A DNA stretch of 8,558 nt from Bryobacteraceae bacterium. Lineage in GTDB: Bacteria; Acidobacteriota; Terriglobia; Bryobacterales; Bryobacteraceae. This document shows, piece after piece, positions 1 through 6,214 of the stretch (positions are counted from its first letter, which is position 1; the number at the start of each line of letters is the position of its first letter). The position numbers were made by a program, and so were the translations under genes. The notes below the pieces were generated by a model that saw only the letters and a list, made by a program, of their open reading frames with translations, did not search any database and was not told where the DNA came from. The DNA is taken from the NCBI GenBank assembly GCA_030039005.1, contig JASHQT010000302.1, positions 1-8,558 on the forward strand, written 5' to 3'.

Positions 1-5
1 TCCAT
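1..5 (-). CDS. Start codon of next gene, probably the exporter ATPase (partial)
   Basis: The permease stop codon TGA (7-5) shares its A with an ATG (5-3), giving TGATG, a common translational-coupling arrangement. Only ATGGA is inside the window. In ABC polysaccharide exporters the gene after the permease is usually the nucleotide-binding subunit (Wzt-like), so that is the expected product. The identity is inferred from context only; no protein sequence is visible. The upstream AGAAAG is a weak ribosome binding site. Confidence 0.3.
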
Positions 6-802
6 CAGATACTTTCTGCGAAGCTCGGCTCTAGATGCTTGAAAAAAACGTATCCGCCTACCAGTGCTACCAAGCCGACGCCTAGACTATACAGCAGCCA
101 GGGCAAATCCGGCGGTTGACGGCGAGCGATGCAGGCGCTAAACCCCTCCAGAACTGGAGATGCCGGATTGAGCAGCAACCATTTACCTTTGTCGCCAAAC
201 ATGCGGATGTCAAAGAAAACCGGAGTGAAGAAGATTCCGAACGTCAGGAGCACGTCAACGACGAACTTTACATCACGAAAGAAGAGGCTTGCCGCGGATA
301 CTACCAGTGCGATGCCAATGGCCAGAACTACCATCATTAGAAGCAGTAACGGACCCCAGACAAGGTATGGGCTCCAACCGGTGTGCATTACCAGCAGAAG
401 GACCAACAAGGCCAAGGATGACACGGAGAAATCGAAGAGACTCGCCATCACTGCTCCCACGGGAAAGACCTCCTTGGGGAAATACACCTTTGTAACCAGG
501 TTTTGGTTGCCGATAAGGCTGTTACATGAAAATCTAATGCTGGAAACCAAAAATGCCCAAGGAAGCGACTTCACCGCGACGCTCACGATGTCCTCCGTCT
601 GGAGGGGCTTACCGGACGCCACGGCATATGCATAACGGACCACGATACCGGACAAAACGATGAGGATCGGCATCAGAACCGCCCACAGAAAACCCATTAT
701 CGACTGCTTATACCGGACCTTAATATCGCGATAGGCAAACATGTAAAGAAGCTCGCGATACTTGTACAACTCTCGCAAATGCTCTTTCATGAGCTGGAAC
801 AT
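5..802 (-). CDS. ABC-2 type permease of a polysaccharide exporter (Wzm/TagG/RfbD-like)
   Basis: Predicted inner-membrane subunit of an ABC exporter that moves lipid-linked O-antigen, capsule or similar glycans; it needs a separate ATPase. The 265-residue protein has the family layout: a cytoplasmic N-terminus with the signature RDIKVRYKQSIMGFLW (25-40), then about six hydrophobic segments near 35-60, 78-98, 115-139, 147-173, 180-198 and 236-254. It also has the NLVTKVYFPKEVFPV stretch (101-115), FFRDVKF (174-180) and LNPASPVLEGF (211-221). Length and the C-terminal FAES ending are normal, so the gene looks complete. The start at 802 is chosen because AGGAG (811-815) lies 8 nt upstream; a second Met at residue 5 has no such site. 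The stop overlaps an ATG, implying a coupled downstream gene outside the window. The right border of an IS256-type element lies only 102 bp upstream. The gene is more AT-rich than the dha operon. The exported glycan cannot be predicted. Confidence 0.9.
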   Translation of the reverse strand: MFQLMKEHLRELYKYRELLYMFAYRDIKVRYKQSIMGFLWAVLMPILIVLSGIVVRYAYAVASGKPLQTEDIVSVAVKSLPWAFLVSSIRFSCNSLIGNQNLVTKVYFPKEVFPVGAVMASLFDFSVSSLALLVLLLVMHTGWSPYLVWGPLLLLMMVVLAIGIALVVSAASLFFRDVKFVVDVLLTFGIFFTPVFFDIRMFGDKGKWLLLNPASPVLEGFSACIARRQPPDLPWLLYSLGVGLVALVGGYVFFKHLEPSFAESI

Positions 803-904
803 TCTCGCATCTCCTGATTGCTCGTTTTCCTCAAGTCCCTTCGGGTTATCTGCTGCATAAGCACAGTGCGGAAAGCCTGTGATGGTATTACGTCTTCGTC
901 TCGA
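803..904 (-). promoter_or_regulatory. Short leader between IS element and permease, with ribosome binding site
   Basis: These 102 bases are all that remains between the IS256 terminal repeat and the permease start. AGGAG at 811-815 is the ribosome binding site. I see no convincing -35/-10 pair on the minus strand. The permease frame stays open back to 904, and a second frame is open from the IS end to a TGA overlapping the permease's second Met. Either could be the tail of a truncated upstream gene, but stretches this short are often open by chance. The native promoter has probably been displaced by the element. Confidence 0.45.
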
Positions 905-944
905 GGGGAACGCCCGGAATTCCGTTGAAACTAGCGGCTCCGGT
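905..944 (+). repeat. IS256-type terminal inverted repeat (transposase 3' side)
   Basis: Forty-base imperfect repeat starting GGGGAACGCCCG, paired with the repeat at 2311-2350: 29 of 40 positions match without gaps. It begins 10 bp beyond the transposase stop codon. Confidence 0.85.
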
Positions 945-954
945 GTAACCCACT

Positions 955-2253
955 CTACGACGCCTTTCTTCGTTTAACAACTTCCGATTTCTGCGGTGCC
1001 AGGGCTTCTAATTCTCGAAGGAGCGCCGGGATCTGTTTATGTCCAGTGACCTTGCGGAACTGCTTTTGGGCAACCAGCAGTCCCGACCCGACCCAGCGTT
1101 CCCGTTGGTCGCCGCCATGCCAGCGTTTCACGTTCTTGCAAACCTGCTCCACAATCGAGAAGGCTGACTCGATCACATTCGTACTGGCCAGCGTCTTGCG
1201 CAGTTGCATCGGGACATGAAGGCGATGGACAGTCAACGTTTCCTCCATCCCTTCGCCCAGGCTCCGCGCCGCGCTCGGATTGAGATCCATCAGCTCGCGA
1301 TGCAGCGTGTTCAGCGCTTGCTTGGCGGCCGCGTGATCTTCCAGAGCGTAGGCCGCATTCAGTCTCTGCGCGACCATCGGTTTCTGTTCCTCGGTCAGAT
1401 GATCCAGCACGTTGCGGCGCTTGTGGACCTGGCAGCGTTGGATGGCCGCCGATTCACCGGCGTGCCTTTTTACCGCAGCCGTCAGCGCCTTGCCGCCGTC
1501 CAGAATATAGAGCCGAGGTTCGGAGAAGTCCAGTCCGCGATTCACCAGGTCGCCGAGCAACTCCCCGACTACCGTTGCATTTTCGGTGGCACCTTGCCGC
1601 AGGCCTAAGATCGTTTTCCGCCCGTCCTGGCTGATTCCCATGGCTACCACCAGTTGCTGCCCGGCAAACGGCGTGGCGTCGATGAGCAGCGCGCACAGCC
1701 GCGTCTTTTCCAGCCGGCGCTCCATCATCTCCTCTAGCTTCGCCCGGCTGGCCTCGATGAAGTGTTCGCTAACGGCGCTTTTCTCCAAGCCATACGCTTC
1801 GGTGAACTCGCGCACTGCCTGGCCGTATTTCCTCGTGCTCAGACCGAGCATCAACTTCTCCCAAACTGTTTCCGTCAGCGGCTCGCCCCGATGGAACATC
1901 TCGTAACTGCCCAGCCGCACTTCCTGGTCATCGGTGCTGCGCACGCGCGGCCGCTCCACCGGAACCTTCTGCCCCATCACCACGCAATAGCCGCGCTCGC
2001 TACCCCAACGATTGGCCTTCCGATCCGCTTGCCGTTGGCTACGCTCGCCGACTAGCTCCCGGACTTCTTCTTGCATCAACAGATCCATCAGCCGCAGCCC
2101 GGCTTGACGAATCAATTCCCCCACGCCTTGGCGCAGCCAACCCACCATTTCGGCGATGGGCAGCACCATCTGCACCGCCGGATTCCCATCCGCGGCCATT
2201 GCCTCGAGCTGCTTCACTGCTCGCTGCGATTCAATCTGATATGGTTTCTTCAT
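955..2253 (-). CDS. IS256-family (mutator type) transposase
   Basis: DDE transposase that cuts and joins the ends of its own element. The 432-residue protein has the full catalytic triad in family context: Asp192 in LLIDATPF, Asp252 in YILDGGKAL and Glu362 in STNVIESAFS. The conserved CQVHKRRNV block (274-282) lies between the second Asp and the Glu. The helical N-terminus (about 1-75) would bind DNA, and ERPRVRS (100-106) and the STRKYG region (139-144) also follow the family pattern. Length is slightly above the usual 390-420. The start at 2253 is supported by AGGAG at 2261-2265, 7 nt upstream. The frame has no stop or shift, so the enzyme may be active. No strong promoter is visible inside the element. 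A consensus-like promoter at 2521-2549, in the remnant of another IS, points straight into it and could supply transcripts. Confidence 0.95.
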   Translation of the reverse strand: MKKPYQIESQRAVKQLEAMAADGNPAVQMVLPIAEMVGWLRQGVGELIRQAGLRLMDLLMQEEVRELVGERSQRQADRKANRWGSERGYCVVMGQKVPVERPRVRSTDDQEVRLGSYEMFHRGEPLTETVWEKLMLGLSTRKYGQAVREFTEAYGLEKSAVSEHFIEASRAKLEEMMERRLEKTRLCALLIDATPFAGQQLVVAMGISQDGRKTILGLRQGATENATVVGELLGDLVNRGLDFSEPRLYILDGGKALTAAVKRHAGESAAIQRCQVHKRRNVLDHLTEEQKPMVAQRLNAAYALEDHAAAKQALNTLHRELMDLNPSAARSLGEGMEETLTVHRLHVPMQLRKTLASTNVIESAFSIVEQVCKNVKRWHGGDQRERWVGSGLLVAQKQFRKVTGHKQIPALLRELEALAPQKSEVVKRRKAS

Positions 2254-2260
2254 AGCGACT

Positions 2261-2265
2261 CTCCT
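2261..2265 (-). promoter_or_regulatory. Ribosome binding site of the IS256 transposase
   Basis: AGGAG on the minus strand, 7 nt before the ATG at 2253. It fixes the transposase start at this Met, which is followed by the expected MKKPYQIES N-terminus. Confidence 0.7.
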
Positions 2266-2310
2266 TTTTCTCGCGAAAGAAAATTTGCTCTCAGCCTACC
2301 AAGGCTTCGA

Positions 2311-2350
2311 GCGGGAGTCGCTAATTTCTACGATCTAACGGGCATTCCCC
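2311..2350 (-). repeat. IS256-type terminal inverted repeat (transposase 5' side)
   Basis: Partner of the repeat at 905-944; read on the minus strand it begins GGGGAATGCCCG. Its outer base joins the truncated IS1595-type reading frame after codon 55. Confidence 0.85.
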
Positions 2351-2514
2351 TTCCAGATGCGACGAGTGCTGATGTAGGAATTCTCCTGTGACCCGCAGCG
2401 CGGACAAGTAGGCTTGCCATCGGGCCACCGAAACTTCGTGAGAAATTCAAGAGCCTTCTCCTGATCTGAGAAATACAGGATTGCCATCTGCAAAGTTTCT
2501 GGAAGTCCGTCCAT
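2335..2514 (-). pseudogene. IS1595/ISXO2-type transposase, N-terminal fragment cut off by the IS256 element
   Basis: Reading from ATG at 2514 gives MDGLPETLQMAILYFSDQEK and then an ALEFL-helix, RWPDGKPTCPRCGS and YISTRRIWK. This matches the start of ISXO2-like transposases, which carry a zinc ribbon before the catalytic domain. The first Cys pair is present (Cys37, Cys40). The second pair, expected just after RRIWK, is lost because native sequence stops at codon 55 (about 2350-2352). The last four codons (G-N-A-R and the stop at 2335) are read from the IS256 terminal repeat. The catalytic domain is missing entirely and is not found left of 905. No Shine-Dalgarno motif precedes the ATG, and the promoter lies so close that the transcript should be leaderless. 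The fragment cannot be an active transposase. Identification rests on motif recognition and was not checked by a search. Confidence 0.8.
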
Positions 2515-2520
2515 GCTTTA

Positions 2521-2549
2521 AGTGTACAAGTACTTTGCAGGTGTGTCAA
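2521..2549 (-). promoter_or_regulatory. Sigma70-type promoter of the truncated IS1595-type transposase
   Basis: On the minus strand a perfect -35 box TTGACA (2549-2544) is separated by exactly 17 nt from TACACT (2526-2521), which matches 4 of 6 bases of the -10 consensus. Transcription would start about 7 nt downstream, at or next to the A of the ATG at 2514, giving a leaderless mRNA. Read-through would enter the IS256 element in the sense direction for its transposase. The match is by eye only. Confidence 0.6.
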
Positions 2550-2688
2550 GTTAATTATTGCCAGAACAACGAGCTTCAGCTCGCGCGTTTCGAGCTATAC
2601 ACTCTCAGGCGTGCGTGCCTCACGCGCCGGGCTCCGCATGTGGACCCCTGGATGTTGGCGTATCTCGCCGGGCATTGAGATATGAACA

Positions 2689-2790
2689 TCACTCCACCAT
2701 GCTCTCCGCTGACATTCCTTCACGAAACAAGACGCGCGTCTTTCCGACCCAATAGACGTCTTCGACCCTGGTGACATATTCCTTTTGCAT
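2689..2790 (-). pseudogene. DUF433-like antitoxin remnant (33 codons)
   Basis: The frame reads MQKEYVTRVEDVYWVGKTRV and then LFREGMSAESMVE before a TGA. This resembles the N-terminal half of DUF433-type small antitoxin-like proteins, where a YV-x(4-5)-G-YW-V-x-G-TRV segment is followed by a helix with EG-x-S-x-ES-x-x-E. Compared with that pattern a few residues are missing between KTRV and FREG, and the helical second half is absent. The coding strand has AGGTGA just before the ATG at 2790. No PIN-like or DUF5615-type toxin partner is visible. It could be a decayed toxin-antitoxin gene or a chance resemblance in a short frame. Confidence 0.4.
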
Positions 2791-2920
2791 GGCTCACCTG
2801 ACTCCTCCATGGTCACGCAGCAAGGGCTCTTCCAACAATAGTCGAGCCAAGCCAAGCATCATGCCTCGGGCGAAGCCTTGTGACGGAGGTAACCTGTTTT
2901 CCCTAACGCTAGAATTCTAA

Positions 2921-3000
2921 AGCTCCGTAATCTTTGCGCACGGCCCCAAGGGGGTAGATCCAGCGCTATCTATGCAAGCACCGGCACAAACTGCGGAGCT
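2921..3000. repeat. 80-nt interrupted inverted repeat downstream of dhaM
   Basis: AGCTCCG (2921-2927) and CGGAGCT (2994-3000) are exact reverse complements, and the pairing continues inward imperfectly (13 of 17 positions). Inside are CCCC-AA-GGGG (2944-2953) and TAGAT / ATCTA (2955-2959 and 2968-2972) with an 8-nt loop. The transcript could fold into a branched structure on either strand. It begins 65 nt after the dhaM stop and might slow transcription or protect the mRNA 3' end, but no U-tract follows. The function is unknown. Confidence 0.35.
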
Positions 3001-3064
3001 ATCCAGAGAGACATCTTTCACTGGGCCCGCAAGCAGATCGAGTCGGAAAAGTATCTGACACGGC

Positions 3065-5569
3065 TCAGGGTAGACTGCTCGACAGGAAGCGGCGGACGGA
3101 TTCGCTCGAATCGAGCGCCAGCGCTCTGCACGCGATCGCTTGGGCTTCCGCCAGCGTCCACCGGGCAATAGCCTGCTTGAGTTCGGGAATCAGTTTAGCG
3201 CTGACGCTGAATTGTTCGAGGCCCATGCCAATCAGCACGGGCGTCGCAAGTGCATCTGCGGCCAGTTCCCCGCAAAGGCAGACCCCGATTCCCGCTTTCC
3301 GTCCGGCTTGGATAGCCTCGTGAAGCATACGCAGGACCGCCGGTTGGAATGGATCCGCCAACGGCGCCACACGGGCATTGGTCCGATCAGCGGCCATGAC
3401 ATACTGGACGAGATCGTTGCTGCCGATGCTGAAAAAGTTTGCCTCGCGAGCCAGTTGATCGGCGACGGCCACCGTCGCGGGAACTTCGACCATGATCCCG
3501 ACCTTGCTGTCCTTCTGGAAGGGGATGCCGTCGCGCTCCAGTTCGGTCTCGACCTGGACTAGCGCCGCTTTCGCTTCGCGTAGTTCGTCGAGCGTGGAGA
3601 CCATTGGGAACATGATATCGACGGAGTGACCGCAACCGGCGCGGAGGATGGCCCGGAGCTGCGTCCGCAACAAGTCCCGCCGGTCCAGCGTTACGCGAAT
3701 GCCGCGCCATCCCAGTTCCGGATTAGCCTCCTCGCCAACTTCGATGTAGGGAACAGGCTTGTCGCCCCCTATGTCCAGCGTACGGATGACTAGCGGACGA
3801 GAAGCGAGTGCCTCGGCTACGGTGCGATAAGCGATGAGCTGGTCCTCCTCGCTCGGTGGGACTTCGCGCGCCAGAAACAGGAACTCGGTGCGTAGCAGGC
3901 CGACTCCTTCGGCGCCGCAGTCCAACGCTTCGGCGGTCTCGTCTACACTCTTCAGATTGGCCAGGACTCGGATGCGATGCCCATCGCGCGTCGCCGCCGG
4001 TTTTTGGCGAGTCTGTTGCGCAGCGCGGCGGGCTGCTAGCCATGCCTCGCGCCGATTATCGATTTTTCGCGCTTCGTCAGCATCGGGTGATGCCCACACT
4101 CGCCCTTGTTGCCCATCCGTCGCAAGCGTGGTCCCGTCGGCGATTGCTGAGAGGCCCGGCCCTAGGCCCACCACCACTGGAATCGCCATGGCTCGCAGCA
4201 GGATCACGCTGTGTGCAGTCGCGCTGCCCGTCTCCAGGCACACACCCAGCACCAAACCGGGATCAAATTCTTTGACCTCCGACGGCGCCAGATCGTGGGC
4301 AGCGACGATGGAGGGTTGAAGCAGATGAATCGGCGCGCTGCCAAGTCCCGTCAGTCTTGCTATGACGCGCGAAGTGACGTCCTCGACGTCGGCTGCGCGG
4401 GCGCGAAGGTAAGGGTCTTCTAGCGATCGAAGGCGCTCGGCCAACTTTCCGGTGGCGATCTCCCAGGCAAACTCGGCGTTCCAATGGTCTGTGAGAATGC
4501 TGTGCGATGCGCTGCCGATTAGATCGGGATCCTCCAGGAAGAGCAGTTGCGCGTCGAAGATGCCGGCCTCATATTCGCCCGCGTGCGCCTTGGCCCAATC
4601 GTACAGCGCGCGGGTCTCCTCCTGTGCTGCTCGGATGGCCATCTGCAAGCGTTGCCATTCGGCTTCGGCGTTGTCCACGGTGCGAGCGGTGGCTTGGACT
4701 ACGTTGGGGCGGAGCCTCGCGAGCGGTCCGATCGCGATACCCGCGGAGGCCGCGATCCCGATCAGCTCACCGGGAGCCGGCTGAGCGGGCGCTGGCGAAG
4801 TTGTCGCGAGCGCGACGTCCAAGCTCTCGCTCTCACCGCAGCCGGATGCGATAAAAGCTGTCAGCTCGATGAGTGCCTGGTGCGCTTCGAAGCCTTGCGC
4901 GCGGATCCGCAGTTGATGTCCCTGCCGCGCTCCCAAGCTGAGGACACCGGTGATACTCACCGCATCAAATGGGCCCGCAGGTGCTGACAGATTCTCGATC
5001 GTAATTCTTGCGTGGAAACGGCGGGCCAGCCGGATGAGTTGCGCCGCCGGACGAGCGTGCAGCCCGAGCCGATTAGGCAGTGTGACCACCGCTTCGTGCC
5101 ACGGCTCTGAACTGTCGGGTTCCGCCATGGGCTTTGGCGGCGCGACACCGGCCGCCACACCGACATGGATCTGCGCTATTTTAGCTTCCAGCGCGGCCTG
5201 CGCTTCACGAATGATTTCATCCAGCCCGGCACCCGCTGCGGCCTGGCTTACTGCCCCGACTGCTCCTTCCACCAGCGGCGCGGGGCATAAACGCACGCGG
5301 CTCCGCTTGTTTTCGGGCAAAAGATCCAGCGCTGTCTCAGCGCTCAATACGGCGCTCCCGAGATCCATCAAGACCAGAACTCCGTCTTCGCTGTAGACCG
5401 ATTCAATTGCCTGCAGTACTTTGAACGCGTCGGTGCCGATTGGATTCTTTGGGTCAACTGTGCCTCCGGCCGCCGCCAGGCGGACCTTAGCCTGTGCTGC
5501 CTGACTCGCGAGTTCGCACACGCCTTCGGCCAGTTTGGCGCTATGGCATACGATGACGAAGGCGATCAT
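3065..5569 (-). CDS. dhaM: DhaM-HPr-Enzyme I fusion: PEP-dependent phosphoryl donor for dihydroxyacetone kinase
   Basis: Cytoplasmic phosphorelay protein that passes phosphate from PEP to ADP bound on DhaL. The 834 residues contain three PTS modules. The EIIA-Man/DhaM domain is at about 1-137, with His9 in VIVCHSAKLAEG and later GSAVLSAETAL. The HPr domain is at about 156-246, with His171 in LGLHARPAA and a Ser205 aligned to the HPr Ser46 position. A complete Enzyme I spans about 268-834. Its features are GIAASAGIAIGP, the phosphorylated His453 in GSATAHSVIL, GLLRTEFLFL (557-566), TLDIGGDKP, GSNDLVQYVMAADR (716-729) and Cys766 in CLCGELAAD. Pro/Ala-rich linkers (about 138-155 and 255-267) join the modules. 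The well-known E. coli DhaM (about 470 residues) carries only the N-terminal part of EI; here the PEP-binding C-terminal domain is present with its key residues. The ATG overlaps the dhaL stop by 4 nt (ATGA), suggesting coupled translation. Confidence 0.95.
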   Translation of the reverse strand: MIAFVIVCHSAKLAEGVCELASQAAQAKVRLAAAGGTVDPKNPIGTDAFKVLQAIESVYSEDGVLVLMDLGSAVLSAETALDLLPENKRSRVRLCPAPLVEGAVGAVSQAAAGAGLDEIIREAQAALEAKIAQIHVGVAAGVAPPKPMAEPDSSEPWHEAVVTLPNRLGLHARPAAQLIRLARRFHARITIENLSAPAGPFDAVSITGVLSLGARQGHQLRIRAQGFEAHQALIELTAFIASGCGESESLDVALATTSPAPAQPAPGELIGIAASAGIAIGPLARLRPNVVQATARTVDNAEAEWQRLQMAIRAAQEETRALYDWAKAHAGEYEAGIFDAQLLFLEDPDLIGSASHSILTDHWNAEFAWEIATGKLAERLRSLEDPYLRARAADVEDVTSRVIARLTGLGSAPIHLLQPSIVAAHDLAPSEVKEFDPGLVLGVCLETGSATAHSVILLRAMAIPVVVGLGPGLSAIADGTTLATDGQQGRVWASPDADEARKIDNRREAWLAARRAAQQTRQKPAATRDGHRIRVLANLKSVDETAEALDCGAEGVGLLRTEFLFLAREVPPSEEDQLIAYRTVAEALASRPLVIRTLDIGGDKPVPYIEVGEEANPELGWRGIRVTLDRRDLLRTQLRAILRAGCGHSVDIMFPMVSTLDELREAKAALVQVETELERDGIPFQKDSKVGIMVEVPATVAVADQLAREANFFSIGSNDLVQYVMAADRTNARVAPLADPFQPAVLRMLHEAIQAGRKAGIGVCLCGELAADALATPVLIGMGLEQFSVSAKLIPELKQAIARWTLAEAQAIACRALALDSSESVRRFLSSSLP

Positions 5570-6210
5570 GAGTTATCCGGATGGCCACAAACGCTCGCAG
5601 CCGTCTTGAGCAAGAGGTACGAAGAGGTTGCGCCAGGATCCTGGTGGCCGATGCTGCGCTCGCCCAAATAGCTGGCACGGCCTTTACGCGCCTGCATGGG
5701 AATCGTCGCACGCATGCCTGCTTCGGCCGCCGCCGCGCCTTCGTCCAGGATCATCGCAAGATCAGCGCCCGCTTCCAGGCTTTTTCGCATAGCAGCCAGC
5801 GCAGGCAGCAAGGCATCGACCATCGTTTTGTCGCCTGCGACGGCCTTGCCGCGTTGTTGGACGCCTTCGATGCCCGCCTGAAACATGGCCACTATGTCGG
5901 CAGCTTTGAGCTCCGTCTTTCCGCTCGCTGCCGCGCCGGCACGAAGAAAGAGAGTGCCATACAGAGGCCCGGCGGCGCCACCGACCGTCCGAATGAGCAC
6001 CATAGCCGCTGTCTCGAGAATTGACTGGGAATCGCCCGGAACATTTGCGCTCAGTTCTGCTTTGACCGCCGTGAAGCCACGCTCCATGTTAATTCCGTGA
6101 TCGGCATCGCCGATGGCGGCGTCCAGGTCCGTAAGCAGTTGCTTGTTTTCCGCGTAAACTTGCTGCAATCCCTCCAACCACGCCAGCACATCCTCCTTGT
6201 GCACGGCCAC
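5566..6210 (-). CDS. dhaL: Dihydroxyacetone kinase subunit DhaL (ADP-binding)
   Basis: DhaL holds ADP as a cofactor. DhaM phosphorylates it to ATP, and DhaL then passes the phosphate to dihydroxyacetone on DhaK. The 214-residue protein, a normal length, has the Mg-nucleotide motif DLDAAIGDADHG with Asp30, Asp35 and Asp37. It also has VGGAAGPLYGTLF (76-88), GDKTMVDAL (126-134) and GRASYLGERSIGHQDPGATS (177-196), all family hallmarks. The start codon is GTG at 6210, 4 nt after the dhaK stop, with GGGGGA overlapping the end of dhaK as a probable ribosome binding site. A second GTG two codons later is an alternative start. The 3' end overlaps dhaM by 4 nt. The PTS-dependent role, rather than the ATP-dependent single-chain kinase, is inferred from the separate dhaK and the adjacent dhaM. 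Confidence 0.95.
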   Translation of the reverse strand: MAVHKEDVLAWLEGLQQVYAENKQLLTDLDAAIGDADHGINMERGFTAVKAELSANVPGDSQSILETAAMVLIRTVGGAAGPLYGTLFLRAGAAASGKTELKAADIVAMFQAGIEGVQQRGKAVAGDKTMVDALLPALAAMRKSLEAGADLAMILDEGAAAAEAGMRATIPMQARKGRASYLGERSIGHQDPGATSSYLLLKTAASVCGHPDNS

Positions 6211-6214
6211 GCGG

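Larger units (their letters stand above)
905..2350 (-). mobile_element. IS256-family insertion sequence, complete with terminal inverted repeats
   Basis: The element is 1446 bp, typical for IS256. Its limits come from comparing the ends. Reading inward, the left end starts GGGGAACGCCCG and the right end, reverse-complemented, starts GGGGAATGCCCG. Ungapped over 40 bp, I count 29 matches; a poorly conserved stretch at positions 13-18 is followed by a conserved block (GAAA-C/T-TAGCG-G/A-CTCC). One intact transposase gene fills the interior. The A/T pair outside each end also matches, so the border could be 904-2351. IS256 elements normally create 8-9 bp target duplications, but the flanks (CGTCTCGA on the left, TTCCAGAT on the right) do not match. 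The right end lies inside a truncated IS1595-type transposase gene whose remainder is absent on the left. Confidence 0.88.
2550..3064. other. Gene-poor segment with mobile-element and antitoxin debris
   Basis: This 515-bp stretch lies between the IS1595-type promoter and the dhaM stop codon. No complete gene of recognisable family is seen on either strand. It holds a 33-codon DUF433-like remnant (2689-2790) and short hairpins at 2571-2582 (GAGCT-TC-AGCTC) and 2661-2682 (TATCTC, 10-nt loop, GAGATA). An 80-nt interrupted inverted repeat is at 2921-3000. The outer end of the truncated IS1595 element should lie somewhere near 2560-2620, but I cannot place it. No T-tailed hairpin resembling an intrinsic terminator follows dhaM. 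Confidence 0.6.

Noticed and set aside
129..635. 168-codon open frame on the plus strand opposite the permease
   Set aside because: The opposite strand encodes a clear ABC-2 permease with family motifs; the plus frame gives a low-complexity, Arg/Thr/Ser-rich product with no recognisable motif.
897..2358. Target-site duplication around the IS256 element
   Set aside because: The 8- and 9-base flanks immediately outside both candidate borders do not match, in direct or shifted comparison by eye.
2328..2549. 73-codon minus-strand frame beginning MTHLQSTCTL
   Set aside because: It overlaps the IS1595-type fragment in another frame. The frame starting at 2514 gives the recognisable zinc-ribbon protein, and this one does not.
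2595..2855. 86-codon minus-strand frame
   Set aside because: No recognisable family. It overlaps the DUF433-like remnant in a different frame and is rich in residues typical of out-of-frame translation.
2944..2953. CCCC-AA-GGGG as a transcription terminator for dhaM
   Set aside because: A two-base loop cannot close a stable stem as drawn, and no T-run follows on the minus strand.
2921..3000. tRNA gene suggested by a 7-bp acceptor-like stem and 80-nt length
   Set aside because: There is no T-arm (no GTTCRA-type loop) before the 3' stem strand on either strand, and no proper anticodon arm.
2911..3171. Plus-strand frame without an ATG containing CGAIQRDIFHWARKQIESEK
   Set aside because: It looks locally protein-like but has no start codon, runs into the antisense of dhaM and matches no family I know.
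3140..4987. Several overlapping plus-strand open frames (for example 3834-4319, 4507-4854, 4547-4987) opposite dhaM
   Set aside because: GC-rich coding DNA commonly leaves long antisense frames; the products are Arg/Ser/Pro-rich and lack family motifs, while the minus strand carries every PTS catalytic residue.
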